NCBI GenBank assembly: GCA_963921195.1
Contig: OY992536.1
Span: 242,642,023 to 242,706,022 of the forward strand
Direction: 5' to 3'
Length of the DNA stretch: 64,000 nucleotides
DNA from: Pegoplata infirma
Lineage: Eukaryota; Arthropoda; Insecta; Diptera; Anthomyiidae
Positions within the stretch are counted from its first letter, which is position 1, and each line of letters starts with the position of its first letter. The notes below the pieces were generated by a model. It saw only the letters and a list, made by a program, of their open reading frames with translations. It was not told the DNA's origin and did not search any database. The position numbers and the translations under genes are program-made. This document shows, piece by piece, positions 33,065 through 43,897 of this stretch.

Positions 33065-33525
33065 AAGCCTACTTAGCGAGTGGAGATAGGGCTGTGGTAT
33101 GTTTTACAAAAATGTTGGAGGGTAAAAATAAATGGGGGTCGGTCTCACTAATGACCCCTCTCAGACAAACCATTGGACCGGTAGAAGCTGATTAAATAAA
33201 ACAAATTTACAAAAAATAAAAAAATTGTATAGGGACCGCCTTAACAATTAGAGATAGAGGGTGGGTGTGTTCAGAGAAAATGTTTGGACTAAAAAAATAT
33301 TGTGGGCAGGTCATACATTTTGTTGCTCTAAGGGCACTATTAGGGCAATTAGAGCTGTTGGAGCTAATTTTAAAAAATGTCGTTTTGTGTGGGAGCCCCC
33401 TTAGAAATTGGAGATAGGATATTAGTTTGTTCCAAAGAAATGTTAAGACGTAAACATTAATGGGGGTCGGTCTCATAAATGACCCCTCTATGACGCACCA
33501 TTGGAGCAGTAGAAATGATTTTAAG
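33065..33525. repeat. A/B satellite block (direct)
   Basis: Units start at about 33070 (CTACTTAGCGAGTGGAGATA, type A), 33232 (GGGACCGCCTTAACAATTAG, type B) and 33399 (GGAGCCCCCTTAGAAATTGG, type A). Each carries GTGTGTTC-AAATGTT, GGGTCGGTC and a CCCCTCTAAG-like motif, with a unit length of about 160-170 bases. Confidence 0.8.
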
Positions 33526-34019
33526 ATTGGAAAATTACAATAAATTTAAAAAAATAGTAATAATCGTTATCCCACGATCTTCCTGGGCAAAAACTTTGTA
33601 GAATTGATAGAAGTTTTACACAAAAAAATTTCAAAAAAATCGAAGAGTACAAACATTTTCAAAAATGAGATTTAAATTTAAAAACTTAAAAATCGCATAC
33701 TAGAGCGCTTTTAAGAATTTTTTGGATTTTTTTTTTTAGAAAGTACTTAAAAAAACAAAAAATTTGAAAAAAAAATTTGAAATTTGGACCATTATTGAAG
33801 AAGTTATGATTAAAAGAAGTTTGAGTAAAGGAACAAACTACCAATTTTTTAAAATTCGATTTCTTTTGAACGGGTCATCAAAAAAATCTGAAAATTTACC
33901 ACGAAGGAGTTTTCGAAGAGTACTAAAAACTGTAAATAAATTGGGAAAATCTAAAAAAAAATTTTTCAAAGTGTCCGATTTGACAAATTCGGTGCAAGGA
34001 CACGCCTACCTCTAAACCC

Positions 34020-34930
34020 ATAAATCCCCGATATGGCAGATAAGCCGAGAAACCCATACTTAAAATTGTCTCTTTTATATATATTTTAAGTTTCATGGAA
34101 CAAACTAATACCCTATCTCCAATTTGTAAGAGGGTTCCCACACAAAACAACACTTGTTAAAATTTGCTCCAACCGCTCTAACTTCCCTAAAAGTGCCGTT
34201 AGAGCAATAAAATATATGACCGACCCACAATATTTTTTTAGTCCAAACATTTTCTCTGAACACACCTACCCTCTATCTTTAACTCTTCAGGCGGTCCCCA
34301 TCCATTTTTTTTTTATTTTTTGTAAATTTGTTTTATTTAATCAGTTTCTACCGGTCCAATGGTTCCAATGGATCATTAGTGAGACCGACCTCCATTTATT
34401 TTTACCCTTCAACAATGTTTTAAAACATACCAACGCTCTATCTCCACTCCCTAAGTAGGCTTCCATTCAAAATTAAATTTTTATAAAATTTGCTCCAACT
34501 GTAACTTGTATGGGAGCCTACTTAGGGAGTGGAGATAGGGCGTAGGGATGTTTTAAAACCCCTCCCGGACGCACCATTGGATCGGTATAAGCTGATTAAA
34601 TAAAACAAATTTACAAAAAATAAAAAAAAATTTATTTGGAACGCCTTAAGAGTTAAAGATAGAGGTTAGGTGTGTTCAGAGAAAATGTTTGGACTAAAAA
34701 AATATTGTGGGTTGGTCATATATATGATTGCTCTAAGGGCACTTTTAGGGCAGATAGAGCGGTTGGAGCAAATTTTAAAAAAATTCATTTTGTGTGGGAG
34801 CCGCCTTAGAAATTGGAGATAGAGTATTGTTCCAACGAAATGTTAAAACGTAAAAACTAATGGGGGTCAGTCTAGGAAATGACCCCTCTATGACGCACCA
34901 TTAGAGCAGTAGAAATGATTTTAAGATTGG
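34020..34930. repeat. A/B satellite blocks (reversed then direct)
   Basis: 34020-34470 holds A, B and A units in reverse (for example CTCTATCTCCACTCCCTAAG at its right edge). 34495-34930 holds them direct (TACTTAGGGAGTGGAGATAG, GAACGCCTTAAGAGTTAAAG, GCCGCCTTAGAAATTGGAG). The two blocks meet head to head across about 30 bases. Confidence 0.78.
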
Positions 34931-35095
34931 AAAAATACAATAACATTTTTTTAAAAAAATTGAAAAAATAGTAATATGTAATCGTTATCGATCCTACTGG
35001 GCAAAACATTTGTAGAATCGATAGAAATTTCACACAAAAAAATTAAAAAAAAATCGAAGAGTACAAACATTTTCAAAAATTAGATTTAAATTTAA

Positions 35096-35315
35096 CCCTT
35101 CGTTGCATGGCATTGCATATATGCAATGTTGACTTCGCGCGTATCTAGCAACCCCGCTGTTCCCCATTTACCGTTATTTTTGTTTTCGTTGATTTATTTT
35201 GTGTAAAAACAATCAAGTTTTTCGAAAATTTGCCTAGTTTGTAAAAAATTTGGTAAAACAAGAATAAAACCCAAAAAATGTTTTCTAGGAAGAAATTAAG
35301 TCATGTAATGAAGGG
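35096..35315. mobile_element. 220-bp piggyBac-like MITE, TTAA target
   Basis: CCCTTCGTTGCATGGCATTG and the inverse of GTCATGTAATGAAGGG lie between two TTAA copies. The parallel arm copy at about 33665-33690 has the same flanking words with a single TTAA, giving the empty site. Close to the left end is the perfect palindrome CATTGCATATATGCAATG. No coding frame. Confidence 0.85.
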
Positions 35316-35990
35316 TTAAAAACTTAAAAATCGCATACTAGAGCGCTTTTAAGAATTTTTTGGGATTTTCTTTAAAATGTACGCCAAAAAACAAAAATTT
35401 AAAAACAAAAAAAATTTGAAATTTGCACCATTATTGAAGAAGTTATGAGTAAAAGAAATTTGAGTAAAGGAACAAACTACCAATTTTTTAAAATTCGATT
35501 TCTTTTGAACGGGTCATCAAAAAAATCTGAAAATTTACCACGACGGAGTTTTCGAAGGGTACAAAAAACTGTAAACAAAATGGGAAAATCTAAAAAAAAA
35601 AAATTTTCAAAGTGTCCGACTTCACATGGAATGCCCCATATATTTATGATCAGTGATCGATTCTAAGACATTCTAGCGATATCCATCCGTCTGCCCGTCT
35701 GTCCGTCCGTCTATAGTTAACACGATGCAGTCCAAAATAAAAGAGCTTGACTCCTGAAATTTGGCACGAATATGTCTTATGTTCCTAGGCAGGTTAAGTT
35801 CGTAAATGGGCAAAATCGGACCAGGAGGAAAAAAGTTCCCACTTGTGGCACTAAATCAACCTCAGAAAAATACCATTTCTTACATGATTTTTTGTGTTTT
35901 TGTTTAACAAATGCAACATTTTTATGTAACAATAATCTCAAAGTCAATAATAACAATAACCCAAAAAAAGAAAACGCCTCTGATTTTTTT

Positions 35991-36585
35991 ATACCCTCCA
36001 ACCACAGTATGGGGGTATACTCACTTTGTCATTCCGTGTTTAACGCATCGAAATATCGGTCTAGGACCCAATATAGTATATATTTTATTGATCAGTGATC
36101 GATTCTAAGACATTCTAGCGATGTCCGTCCGTACGTCCGTCCGTTTGTCCGTCTGTAGAGGACACGATACAGTCCAAAATAAAAGAGCTAGACTTCCGAA
36201 GTTTGGCACGAATATGTCTTATATGCCTAGGCAGGTTGAGTTCGGAAATGGGCAAAATCGGAAAAGAGGAAAAAAGTTCCCCCTTGGAGAACTAAACCAA
36301 CCTAAAAAAACTGCATTTTTTGCTAAGAAAATGCAACATTCTTATCTCATATGAAGTTAAAAATCGCAAGGGGAAGGTGCCCCCTGACGTCTTCCACCAA
36401 CCTCCCCCCCTCAAAAAAAAAAGACGCCCCTGGATTTTTTTTATATGTTTTTTTTTTTACATTTTGGAGGGTGTAAAAGATTCGGCACCGCTGAATGTAA
36501 CACTCTCACTTGTTTTTTTTTTTTTTGGCATGTTGGAGGGTATGAAGGATTTGGCACAGCCGAATTTAACACTCTGTCTTGTTTA
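35991..36585 (+). mobile_element. GTCY element (ACTACAGTATGGGGGTAT type), doubled 3' end
   Basis: It starts ATACCCTCCAACCACAGTAT, has CATCGAAATATCGGTCTAGG, then CATTCTAGCGATGTCCGTCC and a short GTCY array. AGTTTGGCACGAATATGTCT follows. Two successive 3' ends follow at 36473-36510 (GATTCGGCACCGCTGAATGT...CACTTGTT) and 36533-36585 (GGCACAGCCGAATTTAAC...GTCTTGTTT). The same doubled end occurs at 43170-43289. Confidence 0.78.
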
Positions 36586-36757
36586 GTATAAAATTCATTA
36601 AATTTTGCTGCAAAATATTTTTGTTCCCAAAATTTTCTACAACATAGTTCACCTTTTTTAAAAATACCCGGGTTTTTACCAATTTCTACACAATTTAGCT
36701 ATTTTACCGGGTATTTACCATTTGGGTATTTACCCTTTGCCCATTTCTACTTATGCT

Positions 36758-37080
36758 CTCTATTTTACGACGAGCGCCCTCCATCTCACCCAATCTAGCA
36801 ATTTGCAAATTCTGAGTTGGAAGGTAAGGATTGTAGACACTAATCATCTTCAAAATGATTTTTGTATCACTTGTAGCCATCGGAATGTATGCTTGAACTC
36901 TGGAATGTAAAGGAATATCATGTTTTCTAAGACCTCAAGTTTGGCTCCATGCCTTAACTCTCCCACTTGGCTAATGGCAACCTTAAACACGGTTTTACTT
37001 GCCCTTGATACCAACCTGCGTTGACAATAGTAGTAAGAAGAAATCAGTGATACTCTTAAGGAGCCTAAAGCAGATTTCAT
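36758..37080 (-). pseudogene. Relic of a DUF4780-like, retroelement-associated protein
   Basis: From 37080 leftwards one frame reads ASKTVFKVAISQVGELRHGA then KLEVLEN. After a one-base shift another reads HDIPLHSRVQAYIP, then ILKMISVYNPYLPTQNLQIA and RLGEMEGARRKI (36923-36758). The pattern R-x-Q-A-Y-I-P, IL-x-x-I, NP-x-LPT is how I recall the DUF4780 domain of arthropod mobile-element proteins. One frameshift, no start, and the C-terminal half missing. No other gene of the element is nearby. The assignment is from memory of the pattern only. Confidence 0.4.
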
Positions 37081-37224
37081 TTACTTTAATTTCCACTAAA
37101 CTTCACTTGTCCCTTTGAATAATACAATTCCTATTCCTCCTGTTGATAACACCGCTCTACAAATCTGAGGTTTGTCGCTGCGTTTTGGATGAAACCAAAA
37201 AAAGTTGATGGGGTTTGGTGCCCC

Positions 37225-37786
37225 GATTCCAAAACGGTCACTCAAAGTTTTCTATCACGTCACAATTTTGAGAAAATCGTGGTTAAAGTGTCAAAAAATG
37301 CCCATTTTGACCATTTTTGAACCCCTATAAAATAAGATCCTGACATGCAAATGACTTGGTATCAAGCTCATTTGAAAGTGTGTGATTTTCTCTTTCAGAC
37401 AAGATCAAATCTTCTTGAAATTACATTTTCTAAAATGATAAAAAAATTATTATTAACAAGTGCTTTAAATTTAAAATTTACGTATGAATTTGTATGGAAA
37501 TTTTCTAAAAAACACTGTGTTAATAAACTAAATATTGAAAAAATGGAAGGTTTTTTGCTAATGATTTTTTTACCATTTTAGAAAATTAAATTTTTAGAAC
37601 ATTTTATCTTATCTTTAAGAAAAAATTACAGGCTTTCGAATGAGCTTGATACCAAGTCATTTGCATGTCTGGATCTTATTTTATAAGCTTTTAAAAAGGG
37701 TCAAAAATGCCCTTTTTCGGCACTTTAACCGCGAATTACTCAAAATCCTGATGTGATAGACAAATTTGGGCTCCGGATTTGGAATC
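37225..37786. mobile_element. 560-bp foldback, GATTCCAAA ends
   Basis: Left GATTCCAAAACGGTCACTC, TTTCTATCACGTCA, CGTGGTTAAAGTG and GACATGCAAATGACTTGGTA have inverse copies at 37640-37786 (TACCAAGTCATTTGCATGTC, CACTTTAACCGCG, TGATGTGATAGA, TTTGGAATC). The arms are about 85-90% alike by eye, with TTTGAAAATT-type spacer. Target duplication unclear. Confidence 0.7.
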
Positions 37787-37864
37787 TGCGCAACACACAC
37801 TATCCAAATCACTAACCAGAATCCAATACGCATTTTCTTGTTGAGCTGTGTAATTTGTATTTAA

Positions 37865-39070
37865 AAATAGGAATTGTTTTATTCAACATTTAAAATATTA
37901 TATTTTGAGTAGGTTTATTCTAGAACGAGGTCATTATTTCCTTTACTAATTAAAACTATGATATTCTCATAGAATAATTTTCAAGAAAAATATTTTTGTG
38001 TTTTAAATTTATTTATGTTTTACATTTATTTATGTTGGTAAGTTTTGCAATTTCAGAATTTGTCAGATTCCATTGTCATGATTATTAAGCAAATATAAAA
38101 ACCCTTTACTACAAGCAACAAAGGAAATTTAAATGACAAATAGTTAATGTTTAAACAACAATATTAATACATACATATTCGACTCTACTCCTATTGTGAA
38201 TTAAAAGAGGTACAATGTACCATCGTTTTTATACCCTCCACTTAGTGATAGAGGGTATATATAAGTTTGTCATTCCGTTTGTAACTCATCGAAATATCGG
38301 TCTGGGACCCCATAAAGTATATATATTCATGATGCTTGATCGATTTTAAGACATTCTAGCGATGTCCGTCTGTCCGTCTGTCCGTCTGTCCGTCTGTCCG
38401 TCTGTCTGTCTGTCTGTGGAAAATGCTCTCGCGGACAAAATATTGCACAGAGATGACTGAAACTTAACATATATATTGGAAGTTCTCCCGAGAAGTTTGG
38501 TATTGCATTTGAGCGATATCGGTTCAGCGGTTCAAAAGTTATGAACGAAAATGTAAGCACACCTCAAAAATTTCAGTACATTCAACATAACCAAAAAATA
38601 CAAAATGCTTTAATTCGGCTTCTGGTTGACATATGTGAACATAATTAAACACGAAATGGTATTTAAACAAGTACGAACATATTTTTTGACAAAAAAAGAA
38701 AAAAATCGCAGATTTTTTTTTTTACCAAAATTTTTTTTCGCGGAAATTTTTTTTCAATTTTTTTTTTTTCAAAAGTAATTTCCTTTTAAATAAAGTTGTT
38801 TGCAATAATCTTTTTGAAATTGTGGAGGGTATCACTACATTCGGCAAGGCCGAATTTAACTTTTTTACTTGTTTTAAATACGATTTCCAATTGGTAAACA
38901 CAACGAGTATATGATTTTTGTTGTTTGAAATGTTTGTGCAATACATAGCGTGATAGCCATTTTGTTCAAATTCTAATAAATTTTTTTTTTAATAAAAATT
39001 GTTTTATTCGACCTTTATAATATTATATTTTGAGTAGGTTTAGTCTAGCCCTTATTAGTTATTATTTTTT
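37865..39070. repeat. Direct repeat of a 75-bp segment flanking a GTCY element
   Basis: TTGTTTTATTCAACATTTAA then ATTATATTTTGAGTAGGTTT at 37869-37925 recurs at 38999-39045 in the same orientation. Between the copies lie unique DNA with CATACATATTCGACTCTACT and the element 38231-38875. The cause of the duplication is not evident. Confidence 0.6.
38231..38875 (+). mobile_element. Complete GTCY (mini-me / HINE-like) element
   Basis: It starts ATACCCTCCACTTAGTGATA with a GAGGGTATA partner. TTTGTCATTCCGTTTGTAAC, GGGACCCCATAAAGTATATA, TTGATCGATTTTAAGACATT and GCGATGTCC follow, then a (GTCY)n tract, TTTGGTATTGCATTTGAGCG and CGGTTCAAAAGTTATGAACG. It ends GTGGAGGGTATCACTACATT, the hairpin TTCGGCAAGGCCGAA, and TTAACTTTTTTACTTGTT. 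It is almost identical to 62409-62983, which differs mainly in GTCY number and a small A/T deletion. Confidence 0.85.
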
Positions 39071-39882
39071 AACATACTTCTCGGCAAGAGTGTTTAAAAA
39101 AAGTTATGATATGAAAGTTTCTACTGTTTTTTTTTTTGTTATTTTTTTACAACTAGCTTCGGCTAGTAAAGTGTGAGTAAAAGTAAACATAAAATTTTCA
39201 TTAGTTACACGAGTTCAACACAAAAATAAAATATGAATCCTTTCATTTACTATTTATTCTGTATTTTTTCATTATGTTTCTAGATGGCTGAATAGCTAGT
39301 TAGATGATGCTCCCTGACTACTACTTACCTCTACTACTTTATACATTTACTCCTATTGTTGTACAACTTTTTTTTTTATTATTATTTTTCATTCTTTATT
39401 TATTAAGCTTACTTTTTAAAAGTTACAACAAATTATGTATGAGTCACACAGTTAAAAAAACTAAAATATCAACACGAGAAGGAAAATTATGTTTAGTGGC
39501 AATGATGAACTAATGATATACACTATGATGGGATATAACAGTGACATTTTTTCCTCAACTTTATATATTTCCAAGTGTCCAGAAACATTTTTTTTTTTTT
39601 ACTAGAAATAAAAATTTTGTTTTGCAAACTTGAGGCCAAAAAACCCGAAATGTTTTATCCCCTGGCTCCAAATGAAAGACTTTGAACTTTTGCAAGCATA
39701 AAAATGTTTTATTAGTTTAACAAAAATACTTCTTAAAAATTGGTGTTTTTTAATGATTGGTTTAGTTCACATACTCTTGCCAAACTTGAGGAGTCTAGTT
39801 TTTTTTATTTTGGACTGTAACGTGACGGACCAACGGACATCGCTAGAATGTCTAAGAATCGATCACTGATTAATAATATATA
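39071..39882. other. No gene; short element fragments
   Basis: 39180-39530 is A/T-rich unique DNA. 39536-39660 (AACAGTGACATTTTTTCC, CCAAGTGTCCAGAAACATTT) matches the subterminal region of the CATTAGAGTG elements, as an orphan end. 39800-39882 (GACGGACCAACGGACATCGC, TCTAAGAATCGATCACTGAT) is a reversed piece of a GTCY element. Confidence 0.5.
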
Positions 39883-39983
39883 AGCAAATCCATGGAAAAT
39901 TTAACTGACGGATCACCGATTTTGTTTATTTTTTGTTATTTGATAGAGCTTCGTAAATGATTTAAAACCATATATATTTTTTT

Positions 39984-40522
39984 ATTCCCTCCAACTACAG
40001 TATGGGGGTATACTCACTTTGTCATTCCGTGTGTAACTCATCAAAATATCGGTCTAGGACCACATGAAGTATATATATTTAAGATCAGTGATCGATTCTA
40101 AGACATTCTAGCGATGTCCGTCCTTCCGTCCGTCTGTCCGTCCGTCTGTCCGTCTGTAGTTAACACGGTACAGTCCAAAATAATAGAGTTAGACTCCCGA
40201 GATTTGGCATGAATATGTCTTATTTTCCTAGGCAGATTAAGTTCGTAAATGAGCAAAGTCGGGCCAGGGGGAAAAAGGTTCCCCCTTGAAGAACTAAACC
40301 AACCTCTGAAAAATATAATTTTTTACATGATTTTTTGTGTTTTTGTATAACAAATGGAACCTTTTTATGCTACAAGAAGTTCAGAGTCCTGCATTTGAAC
40401 CCTGAGAACTAGAAAATGTAATTTTCTCGGTCCGCCCTCATTTTATGGGCGTAGAATAAATCACCAATCACCACGAAACCCCCCCCCCCCCTCCAAAAAA
40501 AATTAAACGCCCCTGCATTTTT
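39984..40522 (+). mobile_element. GTCY element (ACTACAGTATGGGGGTAT type), 3' truncated
   Basis: It runs from ATTCCCTCCAACTACAGTAT through GGTCTAGGACCACATGAAG and AGCGATGTCCGTCC plus a GTCY array, then CAGTCCAAAATAATAGAG and CTAGGCAGATTAAGTTCG. A poly-C tract near 40480 leads to CGCCCCTGCATTTTTCATAC, where the next copy starts. Confidence 0.75.
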
Positions 40523-40813
40523 CATACCCTCCAACTACAGTATGGGGCAGTGGCGTATACAGGGCCCCTGGGCCCCCCCCCCCGAAATGATTTCACAAAT
40601 TTCAGGATTTGGAATCAAATAACAAGTACAATATTAAAAAACTTCTTAAAAAAATCGAAAAACATTAAGAATCTAAAATTTTTTAAAGAAAATGTTTTGA
40701 AACTGAAAATTTTTCTGTTAAAAATATCTCAAAATCTGAAAATTTTTTCTTAGAATTTGAAACTTTCAACTTAAGATTCTAATAAAAAAATATCTTAGAA
40801 CCTGAAGTTTTAT

Positions 40814-41201
40814 CATAGAGTAATAGGAGACATTACTGGTGAAACCGCGCTTCTTTTGTAAATGATTTTTTTAGCCGTGAAGTCCGATTATCTCGGGGTA
40901 GAAACCCAGAATATTTCAAAAGGAAATTAAAAAAAAAGTAAAATTACGAATTGATTTCAAAAAGAAATTGAAAAAAAGTAAAATTACAAATTCATTTCAA
41001 AAGGAAATTGAAAAAAAACCCCAAATACCTTTCAAAAGGAAATAAAGAAAAAAAAACGAATGCATTTAAAAGGTAAATGAAAAAAAAAAAAAAAAAAAAA
41101 TTCATCTATTCTATTATCTATTCTTGAGATAATCGTAGTTCACAAATTGGGTTTCACAAAGTTTTCACTAATCGTACCTCTGTTTATTTCTTTACTCTAT
41201 G
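40814..41201. mobile_element. 388-bp TIR element, CATAGAGTAA ends, nested in the hAT
   Basis: CATAGAGTAATAGGAGACAT at the left and CTCTGTTTATTTCTTTACTC then TATG at the right are inverted at their outer ten bases, with GTGAAACC/GGGTTTCAC further in. The flanks GTTTTAT and GATTTAT differ at one base. Inside are about five ~42-bp tandem units around TTTCAAAAGGAAATTGAAAA. Confidence 0.5.
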
Positions 41202-41269
41202 GATTTATGTACACAAAAAATGGACCTAATTGTATGTAAAATGAAGTCAAATCTTAAAACGCGACTTTA

Positions 41270-42400
41270 TCTTGTAGAAAAATGTCTCAGACCGAGACTA
41301 TTTCTTAAAAAAAATGTCTCAGAACTTACAATTTTCTAAAAAAAATGTCTCAGAATCTAAAACTTTCTATAAGAAAAATGTCTGAGAGTCTAAGACTTTT
41401 TATAGAAATAATGTCTTAAAATATTGGCCTTTTTCTCAGAATCTATGACTTTTTCTTTAGGAAAAATGTCTCAGAATCTGGGACTTTTTCTATAAATAAT
41501 TCTCAGAATCGTGGCTTTTCTATATGAAAAATGTTTTAGAATCAGAAAACCTTCTATAGGAATAATGTCCCTGAATCTGAAAAATGCTTCAAAATCTGAG
41601 ATTTTTTCTATAAAAAAAATTCTTAGAATCTGAGGCTTTTCAATATGAAAAATGTTTTAGAACCTGAAATCCTTCTATAGGAAAATTTCTCACAATTTTT
41701 CTTACAATTTAGGAAAATGTCTCAGAATCTTATACTTTTTTTTACGAAAAATGTCTCAAAATCAACGAATTTTTCTTAAGGAAAATTATCTCAAAATCTA
41801 AGATTTTTTGTAAAGGCAAAATATCTCAGAGACACAAGCTGAGACTTCTGGTATAGAAGCTCAAAATCTGAGACTTTCTATAAGAATAACGCCTCAGAAT
41901 CAGAGTATTTTTCGATGGAAAAAATATTTCAGAATCTAAGACTTTTTCTTTAGGAAAAATATCTTAGAAGCCGAGGCTTTTTCTATATGAAAAATTTTTC
42001 AGAATCTGACAATTTCCTATAGGCAAAATGTCTCAGAATCTGAAACTTGTTCTATAGGAAAATGTCTAAGAATTTGAAAATGTTTCTACAGGAAAAGTGG
42101 TTAAGCATCTGAGACTTTTTCGATAAAAAAATGTCTCAGAATCTAAGAAATTTTCTGTAGAAAAAATGTCTGAGAATCTGAGACATTTCCTATAAGAAAA
42201 ATTTCGAAGAATCTGAGACTTTTTCTATAGGAAAAATGTCTCAGAATTTGAAAAATTTTCTATAGGAAAAATGTCTAAGTATCTGAGACTTTTTGTACAG
42301 GAAAAATGTCTTAGAATTTTAGACTTTTTCTATAACTGTCTTAACTGGAAATTGTCATAAAATCTTAGTCTTTTCTTTGAAAAAAATTCAGATTCTGGTA
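41270..42400. repeat. ~34-bp minisatellite array, about 33 units
   Basis: The consensus reads AAAAATGTCTCAGAATCTGA then GACTTTTTCTATAGG. Units vary by substitutions and small indels and are rarely identical to their neighbours. Each unit includes the near-palindrome TTTTTCTATAGGAAAAA. The array makes up about half of the hAT element. No sustained reading frame. Confidence 0.9.
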
Positions 42401-43897
42401 ATCTTCTTTGTAACTTTAAAAAAGTCTCTCAAAAAATTTTAAAACATTAAAAAAATTTTAATTTTTTTCCCCCCAACAGTTTTAAACTTACACAAAAATG
42501 AAGAATCTGATTGTGTTACATTCAGTTCAAGGAAAAGGTCGAGAAAAATTCTTAAACATGTGCTGTTATGTAATTTTTTGTTAAAAAAAAAATTGAAAAA
42601 AATGTTGGGCCCCCACCGAAATAAAATCCTGGATACGCCCCTGGTATGGGGGTATACTCACTTTGTCATTCCGTGTGCAACGCATGTCCGTCCATCTGTC
42701 CGTCTGTAGTTAAAACGATGCAGTCCAAAATAAAACAGTTAGATTCCCGACATATGGCACGAATATTTCTCATGTTCATAGGCAGGTTAAGTTCGTAAAA
42801 AAGCAAACCCAGACTAGGGGGAAAAAAGTTCACCCCTGAATCAACCTCTGAAAAATATTATTTTGTAACATGATTTTTTGTGTTTTTGTTTAACAAATGC
42901 AACATTTTTATGCTACAAGAAGTTCCAAGTCCTTCATTTGGACCCAGAGAATTAGAAAATGTCGTTTTTTCGGTCCGCCCCCTTTTATGGGCGTGGAATA
43001 TTTTTTTTTTAAATAATTATAAACTTGTAATTCTTTAGTGCAAAAAGCATAAGAATGAATTTTTACACACATATTCGAGAGAAAATTGCCCCCCCCCCCA
43101 ATTATCACTACCGACCCACCCAAAAAATAAAGAAAACGTCCCTGCAATTTTTTTTTATTTGTTTGCTGTTGGAGGGTATAAAAGATTCGGCACAACCGAA
43201 TTTAACTCTCTTATTTGTTTTTTATTTTTTTGCATGTTGGAGGGTATAAAAGATTCGGAACAGCTGAATTTAACACTCTGACTTGTTTTTTTTTTGGATC
43301 AATACTTTGGAAGATATGTGGGTTTAAAAAAGTGCTTTTTTGACAATATTGACATTAAGACAGCTTTTTAACATTTTTTACTCGGAAACCGCAATAGTGC
43401 GTAAAAACTTATAAAAACAATATTGTAGATAAAATTATGAAGATTTTAAATTTTTTAAAATTTTTTTTTTTCCAAAAATTTCAACAAATAATTTTGAAAA
43501 CAATATTTGAATGTCCTTCTTTCCTGAGAAAGACACCAAAAGCTAAATTTTGTTTTAAAGTTTAGAAGTTTAAACGTTTAAAATTTCAGAAAGGTGTTTT
43601 TTCGTATTGTTGAGCAATTAATTTTCAAAGTTTGTTAGAGAACCAAATGTTGGCAAATAGTTTGATCTAGAAAGTTTTTTTGATTTTTTACTCGGAAACC
43701 GTTAGTTGTATGAAAAAACTTTCTGTAACAATATTGTTGATAAAATTATGGAGATTTTAAATTTAGAAACACAAAAAAAAAAAAAAAATTTAACAAAATC
43801 TTTTTAAAACAATATTGGCATGTCCTTTTAAGTTATCAAGGACACCATCGATTTTCAAAACCAAAATTTTTTATTAAAGCTTAGAATAGCCTTTTAA

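Larger units (their letters stand above)
32776..35637. mobile_element. Satellite-bearing foldback, GGGGCATTCCA-type ends, ATAT target
   Basis: The ends GGGGCAGTCCATGCGAAATC and the complement of GACTTCACATGGAATGCCCC are inverted and flanked by ATAT. The left arm to about 33055 is the inverse of 35400-35637, and a further copy of this arm lies at 33764-34000. The interior is satellite in three blocks: direct (33065-33525), reversed (34020-34470) and direct (34495-34930). The layout suggests one foldback with an internal duplication, or two copies fused. A piggyBac-like MITE sits at 35096-35315. Confidence 0.74.
32692..35990 (+). mobile_element. GTCY element (ACTACAGTATGGGGGTAT type) split by a foldback
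   Basis: The start ATACCCTCCAACTACAGTAT through ATAGGACCCCATAAAGTATA (32692-32775) resumes at 35638 with TATTTATGATCAGTGATCG, CATTCTAGCGATATCC and a short GTCY tract. ACAGTCCAAAATAAAAGAG and CTAGGCAGGTTAAGTTCG follow. Its 3' end is cut at 35990 by the start of another copy. The 2.86 kb between is the foldback 32776-35637. Confidence 0.78.
40548..42643. mobile_element. 2.1-kb hAT element, 8-bp TSD GTATGGGG, with long minisatellite
   Basis: GTATGGGG is duplicated at 40540-40547 and 42644-42651, and the uninterrupted word is seen in the other copies of the host GTCY element. The ends are CAGTGGCGTATACAGGGCCC and GGATACGCCCCTG, a very common hAT terminus type (CAGTGGCG...CGCCCCTG). There is no transposase. 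The body is a nested CATAGAGTAA element (40814-41201) and about 1.1 kb of ~34-bp tandem repeats. Confidence 0.9.
40524..43289 (+). mobile_element. GTCY element interrupted by a hAT element
   Basis: The start ATACCCTCCAACTACAGTAT is cut at GTATGGGG (40540-40547) and resumes at 42644 with GTATGGGGGTATACTCAC. A short GTCY tract and the usual CAGTCCAAAATAAAACAG segment follow. It ends with two successive 3' ends (43170-43215 and 43238-43289), each with GATTCGGCACAACCGAATTT- or GGAACAGCTGAATTTAAC-type hairpins before CTTGTTT. Confidence 0.78.

Noticed and set aside
40814..41201. Firm hAT call for the CATAGAGTAA element
   Set aside because: The flanks match at six of seven bases only and the inverted ends are short, so it is listed without superfamily.
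41270..42400. Coding repeat protein
   Set aside because: The ~34-bp unit is not a multiple of three and no frame stays open; it is non-coding tandem DNA.
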